Below are positions 12,018 through 22,700 of a stretch of 64,000 nt of DNA, piece by piece. The stretch's first letter is position 1; each line of letters begins with the position of its first letter. Position numbers and translations under genes: made by a program. Below the pieces are notes generated by a model that saw nothing but the letters and a program-made list of their open reading frames with translations, was not told the DNA's origin and did not search any database. Location of the stretch: positions 13,849,501 to 13,913,500 of the forward strand of contig CM040094.1 of NCBI GenBank assembly GCA_022496805.1. Reading direction: 5' to 3'. This stretch comes from Pohlia nutans (lineage: Eukaryota; Streptophyta; Bryopsida; Bryales; Mniaceae).

Positions 12018-12239
12018 CCCCTAAAGGATCGAGGATTCATGGTTTTAAATGACAAGTTTAAACGATTATATTGTGAAAATTATAATTTGAATGGGATCAA
12101 ATTTTATATCACTGAAAAGAGTGAAGAATATTACATATGTTGAATAAATTAAAAATAAAAAATTAACAAAAAAGAATTTATATAAAAGCTACTCAAAATT
12201 TCTAGAAAAAACAAGAGCCACCTTTTGGTCTTTTAGGGA
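12018..12239. mobile_element. TTAA-flanked MITE, family P1, copy 1
   Basis: 222 bp. It starts CCCCTAAAGGATCGAGG, ends GGTCTTTTAGGGA and is flanked by TTAA at 12014-12017 and 12240-12243. No coding capacity. CCCY ends plus a TTAA target are features of piggyBac-like elements. It abuts a second copy in opposite orientation. Confidence 0.8.
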
Positions 12240-12243
12240 TTAA

Positions 12244-12463
12244 CCCCTAAAGGACCATACCATGGCTCTTGTTTTTTTGAGTAATTTTGAGTGGCTTTTA
12301 TATAGATTCATTTTTATTTTTTTTTAATTTTTTAATTCAATATATGTAATATTCTTCACTCTTTCCAGTGATATTAAATTTGATCTCATTGAAATTAAAA
12401 TTTTCACAATATGATCGTTTAAACTTGTCATTTTAAAACCATGAATCCTTGGTCCTTTAGGGG
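12244..12463. mobile_element. TTAA-flanked MITE, family P1, copy 2 (inverted)
   Basis: 220 bp. It starts CCCCTAAAGGACC, ends TTGGTCCTTTAGGGG and shares the TTAA at 12240-12243 with copy 1; the other TTAA is at 12464-12467. Being the reverse complement of copy 1, the pair forms a ~450-bp near-perfect inverted repeat. One copy probably inserted into the TTAA flanking the other. Confidence 0.8.
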
Positions 12464-12505
12464 TTAAAATAGTAAAATGGAATATTTGGCTAATTTGACC
12501 TTTAA

Positions 12506-13087
12506 TCCTTAAACGTACCAGGGTGTCCTTGGAATTGACAATTTGAGAAAAATCATCATGAAGTACTATTTAGAAGAATGTTTTGGAATATATATACGAA
12601 TGAAAGTTCGAGATTTTGAATTTTAGATTCTATCTGTACGGTTGGATTCACTAATACTATCACCAATCTTTAATTATAAAATTTGAAATTCAAAATTAAA
12701 AATTCTTTCTGAATTCGGTTATGAATTTTTTTTTAATATTCTTTTGGAGTAAAGTTTGTTGGAGTGAATTTGAAATGAGATACTCTTAAATGTGGTGATA
12801 CTTTGAAATTTTTGTATTTCTTAAATTTATGACTTCATTTTTGCAAGGCCACTTTTGAACTACAGTCCATGCAATTTGGGCTTGGTCAACAACTTGACAT
12901 ATTTCTACATTTTTAATTTGAGAAAAATATGTAATCAAGTATGATTAAATCCAATCGTTGGATAGGACAACAACTTGGTAAAGAATCTTTAAATAATTGG
13001 ATGACTTTCATCCAAGCATTGATGAGAACGTGAGAAGGATTTGAATCTATTAGTCGTACACTTTCTAAACGCTCTGACGTTTAGGAG
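12506..13087. mobile_element. TTAA-flanked element, family P2, copy 1
   Basis: 582 bp. Ends TCCTTAAACGTACC and (inverted) CTCCTAAACGTCAGAG, TTAA at 12502-12505 and 13088-13091. The interior (TTTTAGATTCTATC, CGGTTGGATTCACTAATACT, AAATTTGAAATTCAAAATT) matches copies at 47.0 and 63.0 kb. Non-coding. Confidence 0.7.
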
Positions 13088-13099
13088 TTAAAAATCCTA

Positions 13100-13970
13100 G
13101 AAATTGGCCCAAGGAATTACAATTTTTATGGTGTTCCTAGGACTTGTAGCTAGGTTCTAAGCCATATAATTGAGTTAACCAAAATCACAACAGGTTACCT
13201 GACCCCCAAAATATTAGGAAACTAGAGTCTATGTCGTCTTTGAGTGTAACCGAAATCAAATTAAATAGTGAACCCAACACCCTTCACCTTCAATTTTAAA
13301 CATGAGCTTTGCAAGCCTGTCCAAGTTGTTAGAGTCATCTAATCAAACCAATTACTTAATTATATCTCAAGCTTGTCACATACCTTGCCATTATCTCAAA
13401 TTGAATGTGGAACAACACCTCTGAGCCTTGGCTTTTTGTCAACTCACCTTAGTTTGACTACCTTTGTAACGGCAAAACTAATTTACCCTCTTTTTCATTT
13501 TAGATTCTTTAGAAAACATGTCAGTTTGTTTGACTGCTTTAGATAATGGTCACACTCACCTTATCTAATATGTATTCTCTTTTCTTTTCAATTGACTCTA
13601 ATTACTTACAATAATAGCTAAATAATCACTATGGGCTACAAGCTCGTGAATGTTATCGTGTTTTTTAAACAAAAAGTATCATGAATTGTATTATACAACC
13701 CCTAATTCGACCCACCTATAAAAACCCTCTAATTGATCACAAGTGTTAGGTTTTAGATTCTTTAAGTGGCAATTGTTCAACGCAAGAATGGGGGTGGACA
13801 GTCATGGAGTACTCCACCTTATGACGCTAAGAAATAAATACAAGAGTTTCCAATTATTTGTTTGGATTCTACGGTGCGAGTGACTTTTAGAAGGAAAAAC
13901 CATAAAAATAAAAATTGATTAACAAGTACCCTTGTACTAATAAAAAAAAACCACATTAGAGATAACATGG
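13100..13970. other. Intergenic DNA, nothing recognised
   Basis: AT-rich sequence with no coding frame, repeat copy or terminal motif that I can identify. Confidence 0.5.
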
Positions 13971-14175
13971 TCCGAATGTGTTATGTATAAACAAGATAAC
14001 GTGAGAATTGTGTTATCTTCTTTCTCCATAAGACATTCAATTTCAAATACCTTTTCTTACTGGTGCTTGCAGGATCATTGTGAACTACGATTGATTTCTT
14101 CATAGGCCACAAAGACCTGTCACCTGCATGCCATGTTTCATAATAATAGAAAGGAATAATACTATGGCAAGTACC

Positions 14176-14263
14176 CACTACAAGGAGAAGGCGTTGCTTT
14201 TCACTTGCATATAGTGAACTCTGACATTGTTCTAAGTGAAAAGCGACGCCTTTGCTGGTAGTG
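14176..14263. mobile_element. CACTA-ended MITE, family B, internally deleted
   Basis: 88 bp from CACTACAAGGAGAAGGCG to CGCCTTTGCTGGTAGTG, flanked by ACC on both sides (14173-14175, 14264-14266). About half the length of the full copies at 25.5 and 57.1 kb; the ends are retained. Confidence 0.85.
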
Positions 14264-14348
14264 ACCAAACATGATCCCAAGGTAGTCTATACAAAAATCC
14301 TACATAGTTTTCCATCAATAGCATCATGAATTTAGCATCTCACTAATT

Positions 14349-14561
14349 TTAGACGATTTCTTTGCAACATCTAATATTTCATGAGTTCGTACATTTTTCG
14401 CACGAATTTCGCACAAATTTTGCGCTAATTCTGCACTAAATGCGCACGGCTTCTACATTCACTCTTTTTGTTATCTTACACAGTGCAAAATCCGTGCAAA
14501 ATCCATGCGAAAAATGTATGAACCCATGAAATATCGGATGTCGCACGGAAATCGTTTAAAA
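14349..14561. repeat. Foldback repeat, ~75-bp arms
   Basis: The left arm (TTTAGACGATTTCTTTGC, ATATTTCATGAGTTCGTACA, TTTTTCGCACGAATTT) pairs with the right arm (GCGAAAAATGTATGAACCCA, TGAAATATCGGATG, GGAAATCGTTTAAA). Arms are imperfect. No clean target duplication found; probably a MITE. Confidence 0.7.
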
Positions 14562-14923
14562 TCCGTGGCGTCCTAAATTTCTGATGCCTACCCACACCCG
14601 AGGTCATTCAGTTTTGAATTTAGCCATGTGTTTGCACCAAGTACTCCACATACGAGAGTCCCGATGCAGTCTGAGCGCTCACAAAGCAGTATTTGTACAG
14701 AATCTCTGCATGCACATTGCAAACATATGAAACATATACCAAGGATCTAAGTTAGCAATAACGCTCAGGACTAAAATCTTGTGAAGATAGATGACGACAC
14801 ATTCAAGAGTCATGTCCTGATCTGCAACTTTTGACACACGCTTCAATCAAGTGAAAATGTTATTTCTCTCCAGCAGATGTAACTTGTAGAAACAATTCAA
14901 AATCTACACATCATACATGAACA

Positions 14924-15114
14924 CAACTAGGAAATGTGTCGTTTTTCACTTACTATAAATGAAAAAGGAATGAAAACGCACCAAGCACATGAGTTGTGTT
15001 AGTGCTAGTGAGTGGTTTTGGTCACAAGAAAACAAAAATATAAGTATAATATTTAGCCACTATTCACTGTTCCCACAAAGAAGGGAATGAAAAACGACAG
15101 GTCTGCTACTAGTG
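14924..15114. mobile_element. CACTA-ended MITE, family A, copy 1
   Basis: About 190 bp related to copies at 29.2, 44.1 and 56.4 kb (GTGTCGTTTTTCACTTA..., GGTCACAAGAAAACAAAAAT, GAATGAAAAACGACAG, CTACTAGTG). The left end is altered (CAACTAGG). Confidence 0.75.
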
Positions 15115-15117
15115 TTG

Positions 15118-16722
15118 CTAGTTGATCTCATATTGTTTTACAACAGAATGAAGCAGTATATCCCCATTGCAAGAGTCTCCAGCCCCTTGAAGGAAACCAA
15201 ACTGCAACACGGAAGACAGGATACTACGAATTTCCGAAGCTGACTGTGCATTTGTAAGTTGGACCACCAACTTCATACTACATTTTTCAGTGATAAGGAT
15301 CTCATTCATCTCAAACAATTCTTCGAGGTAATCCTGAACAATAGAATACTCCAAAATTAGCGATTGCAACAAGGCATATTCCTTTCGCAAAACTTGGACC
15401 ACCCATCTACATACCTTCTTCAAGTTTGTAAATAAAAAAACTTAACAGCTCAACTCATCAGTGTCCCCATCATCAGTGTTCTCATGGGTTAAATCTCTTA
15501 CAAATTATATAGTTCAAAGGATGAGAGTCTCCGGCTGACCTGTCTGACCATATCCATGGTTTTCCATCATTCGGTGGATTTGTTAGCCCCTGCCAGTCAT
15601 TGGTGAGAGAATCATGTATGTGTACCCTTGGGAGACCTCTCCTTAATTGCTTCAAAAGAAAGCCTTGTAGCCAAGGGTGGCATCACATATGAATCGAATT
15701 TTCAATCTCGCAAGCACAAGCCCTAGGAAGCTCCATATCTGGATTGAATACCAAGAAAGCTGAACGCCCCTGGGGCAAGAGGTTCCGAGATCCAACCCAA
15801 TGTTGAGTCTACATGAAACCAGAGAAACATGAAAGTAAGTTAGACTTACAGCTCTGCGCAAATAATAATGAAAATCACCGTATAATCCATGTAAAGCCCT
15901 TCCTTTTCTTCTCTTATGTTTACCCTTGATAGGCGTATCAGTATGTAGTTTTTGCGTCACTTAACGGAGTTAATTCGACTGATAGAATTAGTGGCCATGC
16001 ATGAACTCTTATTTGAGTCTAACCGTAAGTCACCTTTACTAATCTCGGAGTAGTGCTAAGCATGCAGGAACTCGTGGTCTATAATCACACATGCATAAGT
16101 ATTCTTTAGAATCCCTTTAACTGCAGTTAGTTGCAGTCCCAGTTGCAATTGCAACATTTAGTGGACCCCAATTGTTAGAGGAAAAACTATTTGGGCTAAT
16201 AAATGATCAAAGGATGTGCACACCTCTTGTGGAAGAATCTCTGGTGAAGGAGCTCGCTATTGACACCTCGACAATATCATAGTCCTGATGCATGTCGAAA
16301 AACTTGTCTGTCAACATGGTTCTGGTCAAGTTAAAAGTCATAATTATTTACAAGAAAAGCCCAACGTTCAAGCAAGATAAGCCCAATGTTTAGCCCCTAA
16401 GGGACCATAAGGCCACCAGGTGGCTCCTGTTTTTTTTTTAAATTTTGAGTAGGTTTTATGTAGATGCTTTTTTGTTATTTTTATTTTTATTTTCAATTCA
16501 ACATATGTAATATTCTTCACTAACTCCAGTGATATAAAATTTGGTCCCATTCAAATTATAATTTTCAGAATATGTCATTTTAAAACCATGAATCCTTGGT
16601 CCTTCAGGGGTTAAGTGTAGTATTCGTTCACGGGTACATAGCTCAAGCAGTCGAAGAATTTGATAGGTACCTGATGTAATAGCAGCAAGTTCGGAGCAAT
16701 GCCTCACCACAGACTCGTTTGG
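15118..16722 (-). other. C-terminal exons 17-22, possibly a separate gene
   Basis: Exons 16671-16722, 16224-16321, 15850-15959, 15687-15808, 15540-15641 and 15118-15406 join in phase to give ...KRVCGEALLRTCCYYI-RTMLTDKFFDMHQDYDIVEV... through to the stop at 15118. The first has its acceptor only about 70 bp past the alternative stop of the upstream frame, with no room for a promoter, which argues for one gene. If the upstream frame ends at 16795 instead, these exons would need another start, e.g. the ATG at 16317. Function unknown. Confidence 0.6.
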
Positions 16723-19700
16723 CTACAGAGAAATTACTGCCAAAAGTTTAATGGTGCAAGCTTTCATTCCATGATCAGTGTGGATTCTTTGTAGCTATGA
16801 CTGAACGGCAATGACGTCGCCTCGCTTATCAGATTGCCCCCCACTTCCGGCACCTGATCTGCGACTGACATTCACGTGGATCCGGCCAGATTCAAGGCGA
16901 ATGTTGGTCTTCTGCATGTTTTTTGCACGCCGGTCTACCGACACATATGGTCCTGTTCGTTCTGCCACTGTAAGTGCCGGTCCTGGAAACCGACCCCCGG
17001 GTATGCAACTCTTGTATTATATACAGGGGTCATTGGCATTAAAACAGCTCAGAGGACGGCTTTTGTTAAAATTATATCAAATTAAATAGACCAAAAAGCT
17101 AGGTGAAGATCAAATTAAAAGAAAATTAAATGTAGAAAATGTTGAATAACATACATTTTAGAAAAAAAAACTCACAATATATATGAAGAATTGAAACACC
17201 TATGCATAGTTTCTAAAAATGCATACAAAGAAGTTGGGTCTAGTTAAAATTAATTTTTTATTAAAAAGCCCCAAAAGTTGCTTAGCTCGGCCTATGGTAC
17301 ATGTATTAAAAAAACTCATATAATTAGGTTTTTAATGCTATTATTGCGTTCAAAAATATTTGTTTCATGTACATAAGTACATTTTTGGATTCTTTGTTAA
17401 AAGGGCTACAAGATTATTCTACATTAAAACAAATTATATCCCTTAAGATTGGATTAAAACGCATTATAAGTGATTATAATCAGGGCCATATAATATGGAA
17501 GTTGCATACCCGGGAACCGACCCTCTTTGAACGGCAGGGATTCTCGAGGATACGATTTGAGCCAGTTATCGTCTCTAGGGGGGCTCCCTCCTTGACTGGC
17601 GTCTAATAATTCAGCTTCTGCTGATTCCTTGGCTCGGTGATCAGGCCGTTCCCTTGTCTCCACTTTGAAGAGCTCCGAGCTTTGTTTCCCTTCGTCCACA
17701 TTGTTGCGTCCTCCTCTCCCATTGCCAATCCGTTTAGTGACCGCCTTGGGCCGGCTTGTCGAGCGTCGCAACGGGGATGCGGGACCTCTGCTGGAATTAT
17801 TCCATGCGGGAAGGTTCCCAGGAGGTGATTGACTGCGGCTTTCTAGTCTCTGGACGGCGCTCCTTGTTGGCGGCGACAGGCTTCGTCCCCTGGTGTTGTC
17901 ATTTTGCCAGTTGGTGGCATTTTTGGTCGCTGTTAGCATACGAAATACCTTTACAAGCTCAGCCCCTAGTGCCCCGCATTTGTTCTCTGCTAGTGCTGCG
18001 CCTTCAAGGGCTGACTGCACACCCATCGAGACACGCTCCACCTTGTTGTCCAGTAGCCTGCGCAGATGGGAGATATTTGGATTAATAGATAGAAGAGTAA
18101 TTTATTCTTTCTCCTGCATCTGATTTTTCCACAGTTGGCAAGAATGTTGAACCTAATATTGCTTTCATCAATTGTGATTAGAGAGGAAAGTGATATGTCA
18201 ATGTTTCCAACATGTATATAAAACACATAGTACAAGATGAAAGCAATATTGTAAACAATTAGCTATCAGAAGCACTAGAATAGCTCTGTCATCGGTGGTT
18301 TTAATGACTCACCAAAGACTTTTCTAAATGATAAATAACACTTTTTTTGGTATAAATTTTGGGATAATTGAATGAGAATGAATGAAAATTGAAAAAAATA
18401 CACTACAAAATTGTTATTTGAATGAAAATCATGAATTTCTTGTCTCTAGCTACTCTCCAAAGGACTCTCAAAAGCAACCAAAACAGGCGGGTTTGGTACG
18501 ATTTTTGGAGAATGGACCCAAGAGTAATTTCTTCTTTCTCCTGCATCTGATTTTTCATAGTGAGTTGGCTTGAAAGAATTAACTAACTTACTGTAAATTA
18601 CTGAACGTTGCAGACGCTACGTGCTCGACACGATTCTCCAAACCAATCACACGAGCACCGGTAACTAGCTCTTGGTCGCCTAAGATACCATTCTGCTCCA
18701 AGACAGCCATTTTCCTGCGAAAGATGCTCGATCAGCTGACGTGAAAGATAGTGGACAACTTCTCATATGTTGCAACTTTAGGGTTTAGGGTTTAGTGTTT
18801 AGGGTTTAGGGCTTAGTCCCAGCCATGAATTATCTTCTAAATAGGCAGACTCATATTATATTGATTAAGGAGCGGAGTGCAACTTACCTCTGTAATGCGT
18901 CAACATGTTCCGTCAATGAATCAATTTCTGCTTTCTCCGACGGTCCGCCATTCTGAATGTCACTTAATGTGCATTCTACCACCGCAACACGAGATTCCAC
19001 CTCAGCAATTGCCTGCATTCAGAAACATCATTAATTATTAGCACTTGATCATCTTACTGATCGAAAAGAGTATGGGAATTTAAGCCGTTATATCACCATA
19101 ATAAGTGAAGAACATTGCATGATTGTGTTGGTCTTAAAAAAAAATAGAACAAAAGGAAGTTCACATAGGGCATACTCAAAACTGCTAAAAAAAACATGAG
19201 GCCCAATTTGGGCTTCTTGGTCCTTAATTGAGGGGTTAAGAAAGCATGTAAGTGAACTTTCGATTGCACCTGGCAATGGCTATGGTCATTATTCTCAACA
19301 CGGTCCTGAAGGTCTCTGAGATCTCGTCCAAGGTCTTGTAATCCGGCGTTGGAATGGGCCAACTCTCTCAAGCTTTCGATTTTGGTCTCAGCTAGTCGAG
19401 AGATTCGTTGTCCAAGACCCTCATCACACGCGAAGCCCTCAATTCTCTCCTCCAAGCGCTCCACCTTGCAGGAGATGTTATCAACAATTCGGGCTGCTGC
19501 GTCATATTGAGGAAGAAACAGGTTGACGGTTTTCTCTAGCGTACAAGTATTCGACCGCACTTCTCCAACAAAGTGGATCAGGTCAGTCTGAATCCCCTCG
19601 AACCTCTTTAGTCTCTTACGCAATTCCGTTTGCTCCGAGGACGTTTCATTCACTCTTCCTTCCACAGTTCGCACAACCTGCTCAAGATGAAATATCAACT

Positions 19701-22700
19701 CTAACAGGTCAACAAGCTTCACTCTTAAACTTGAAGGAAAAAATATCACAGAGATGTTACCTGTAAGCACAACCGCCATTGATAGCTCACAAACAGTGGT
19801 CTCAAAACTGGCTAAAATTAGCTGGATTTCTACCCAAAAAAATGGGGTTGCTAAACATACAAAGAAAGAAAATGAAAAAAAAATTGAAATGTAGTGAGAA
19901 TGCTCATCATGATATAAATATGTAGCAACTTCATGAGATGATATCCGCGGATATCATCATGGTATCACCTTAATATATCTAGGGTATTTCCGGATATTAG
20001 AGCATCTCCACCCATACGCGCTATAAGTGGATGATAAATGCTAAGAGCCCTTCAAAAATGCCTCTTGACCCTCAACTTTGGCGTGTCAAGAAATAGCCCT
20101 CCAAATCTATGTTTAGTTGACTGAATCTGACATTCAACTTGTGATTGGTGCATTGACTATTTGACATGCACTTTTGGTGCTTGAGGGGCGTTTAAGGGTG
20201 GGGAAGTGTGATTTCAAGGGCTCTTCAAATATAGATGAATAATTTTAGCGAGTCACCTTTAATGAGCATGGGTGGAGATGCTCTTATAGAGGTATCGTGA
20301 CTATTGTATGCACTGGGTAGCAAAAGTAGATACATTTATGTGCGAGGTCGCATAATGTTCTAAATGTCATAAAGTGGTTCTGAGATCACTGCTCACAAAG
20401 CATTGGTATACTCTAACAAACCTAGAGCCTGACAGTAACGGGTAAACGACCGATGGATAAGAAACTCATTCAATTTATTAAAGCTTAGGTCTATATAGTG
20501 CTTTTCTTCTCCTTGGAATTAAGTAGACATTGACCTGATTTAGCTGACTCATATTAGCCGCCCAATCCTTTTCGATTCGCTCATTCTCGTGCTGTTTAAG
20601 TCGTTTCTTCTCGTCACGGTAGTTGGATGTCGAGTCTTGCAGTTGTTCAACGGTTGCCATGAGACTATTCAGTTTCTCTTCCGTCTGTACTAAGGCAATC
20701 GACAGATATGAGCTCAAATCGTACGTTACTTTCAACAAGAATTCAAGTCAGAAATATTTAAAAGATGGCATCATACAAACCGAAAGTGAAAATAAGCAAA
20801 TGAAGGATTGAACCACAATTAAAAAATGGAAGATGTATAGTTGACCTTCAAGATGTAGCTTTCTAGGTCGAGTGGAGTAGAAAAGCCCGACAACTGCCTG
20901 AAGTTTTCACTGCCTAGTACGCCCTCTGCAATTTCTTTTGCTTTGGCAACTTCTTCATTCATTGTGTGTTTCCAGGTAGCGATGGCGACTTCAAGTTCTT
21001 CACTGATACGGTCTTGTACTTCTTGACTATGCTGAGTACCAAGTCCACGCTCATGCTCCAGCTCCTCCTAAACAGTGATCTCAAAACTGGCTAAAATTAG
21101 CTGGATTTCTACCCCAAAAAATGGGATTGCTAAACATACAAAGAAAGAAAATGATTTTTTTTTTTTGAAATGTAGCGAGAATGCTCATCATGGTATAAAT
21201 ATGTAGCAACTTCATGAGGTGATATCCGCGGATATCATCATGGTATCACAAGCGTATTGCCGGATATTATAGAGGTATCGTGAGTATTGTATGCATTGCA
21301 CAAGGAGCTCATTTTGGTTCCCCAGTGTTATTCCCCCGTGAGTGCCACTTTTCCCTGTGTTTGGGGTTTTGACATGTGTACAAAATCACCTGCTTAAGCT
21401 TAGTAACCTACTTGTAGAAGGAAAGTTTAACAGATGTCGAGTTCTGAAGCTCAGAGGGGAAAGTGGCACTCACAGGGGAATCAACACAGGGGAACCAAAA
21501 TGAGCTGCCTGTGATTGGGTAGCAAAAGTAGATACCATTTATGTGGGAGGTCGCATAATGTTCTAAATGACATAAAGTGTTTCTGAGATCACTGCTACTA
21601 AACAATATTGTTGTCGTTACGATATATATATATATATAGATGGGGGCCATTCCAGAATTTGTTTCTCAAATGGTTAAAAATCCACAATAAGGTATAACTG
21701 GGAAGGACCTGTAATTGCATGCTTATGTGGCGTGCTTTGGCCATCTCGAGGTTGAAGGAGCCGAGAACCTCAGCTAGGAGCTCTCCGGCCTTCATGGCAG
21801 ACGAGGTGGCTTCAGCAGCGGCTTGCGATGCAGTGTCCCGTTCTTTCTGAACAACCACCATGGCCGTCAGCAATTTCGGACTCTCTTTCTCCAAGTAATC
21901 CTGCAATTCATGGCTCTTTTGCCGCACTTGTTGGAAAGCAGCAAGTGCAGCCTCTTGCTCCTTCAGTACCTCCTCGCTAACCATCCGTGCCTCGGATGCC
22001 GCAGCAATTGCCATGTCCTTCTCAGTTGCCAATTTCCCCTGTATGCGATCAGGGCATCGTTAGAACGAACTGGAGGTCCCAAGCAATAGGATGCTGTCCT
22101 CAGCTCCCAAATTGAAGACAGTAGTAACCCACTACATCACTTTCTGTTGTTGCATCAAGTGACAAAATACTATTCCCTCCGTCCCATAATACATGATGCT
22201 TTTGAGAAGGAAAAAAAAAGCATTCTCCCAAATCAATTTATTCAATTTGAAGATGTTTTACAGATTCTAACAAAACAAAATCACAAGACGTGATTTTTGT
22301 CTCTGAAGCTTTTCTTTGTTCATGTGTGGAACCTTATAACTATTGCAACCACCTACTTTCATAGTTTCTACCATAGGGGTCCCAAACATTTTTTCCGGGG
22401 CAACAAGTGGATGGTTTGGCCTCATTTTTTACCCCATTTAGCATTGTGTCCAAAAGTGTAGATTGGGAGTTGGGGGTCAATTTTTGACTCCCTTTCTGGA
22501 ACCTTTACCGGGTAAAATCATGGTGCTTTTGACTAGCATGGGAGCGAAAAAAACTGCCCCGGGGTTTAAATTCATTTTTACTCCCCACCCCAAATTTGGC
22601 CCCGGATGCAATGCTGTAAACTTAAGAAAGCCTTATTCAAAACTTGGGTTGAACAATATCATATGCCTCCTCCAGAATGATATTGCTTGGACAAATAGCT

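Noticed and set aside
17454..18041. Gene end at the TAA inside the Mutator-like element
   Set aside because: Possible, but the same frame resumes exactly beyond the element and a consistent splice pair exists, so I prefer the intron model.
18777..18816. Chromosome end
   Set aside because: Only five TTTAGGG units, inside an intron with coding exons on both sides; an interstitial remnant.
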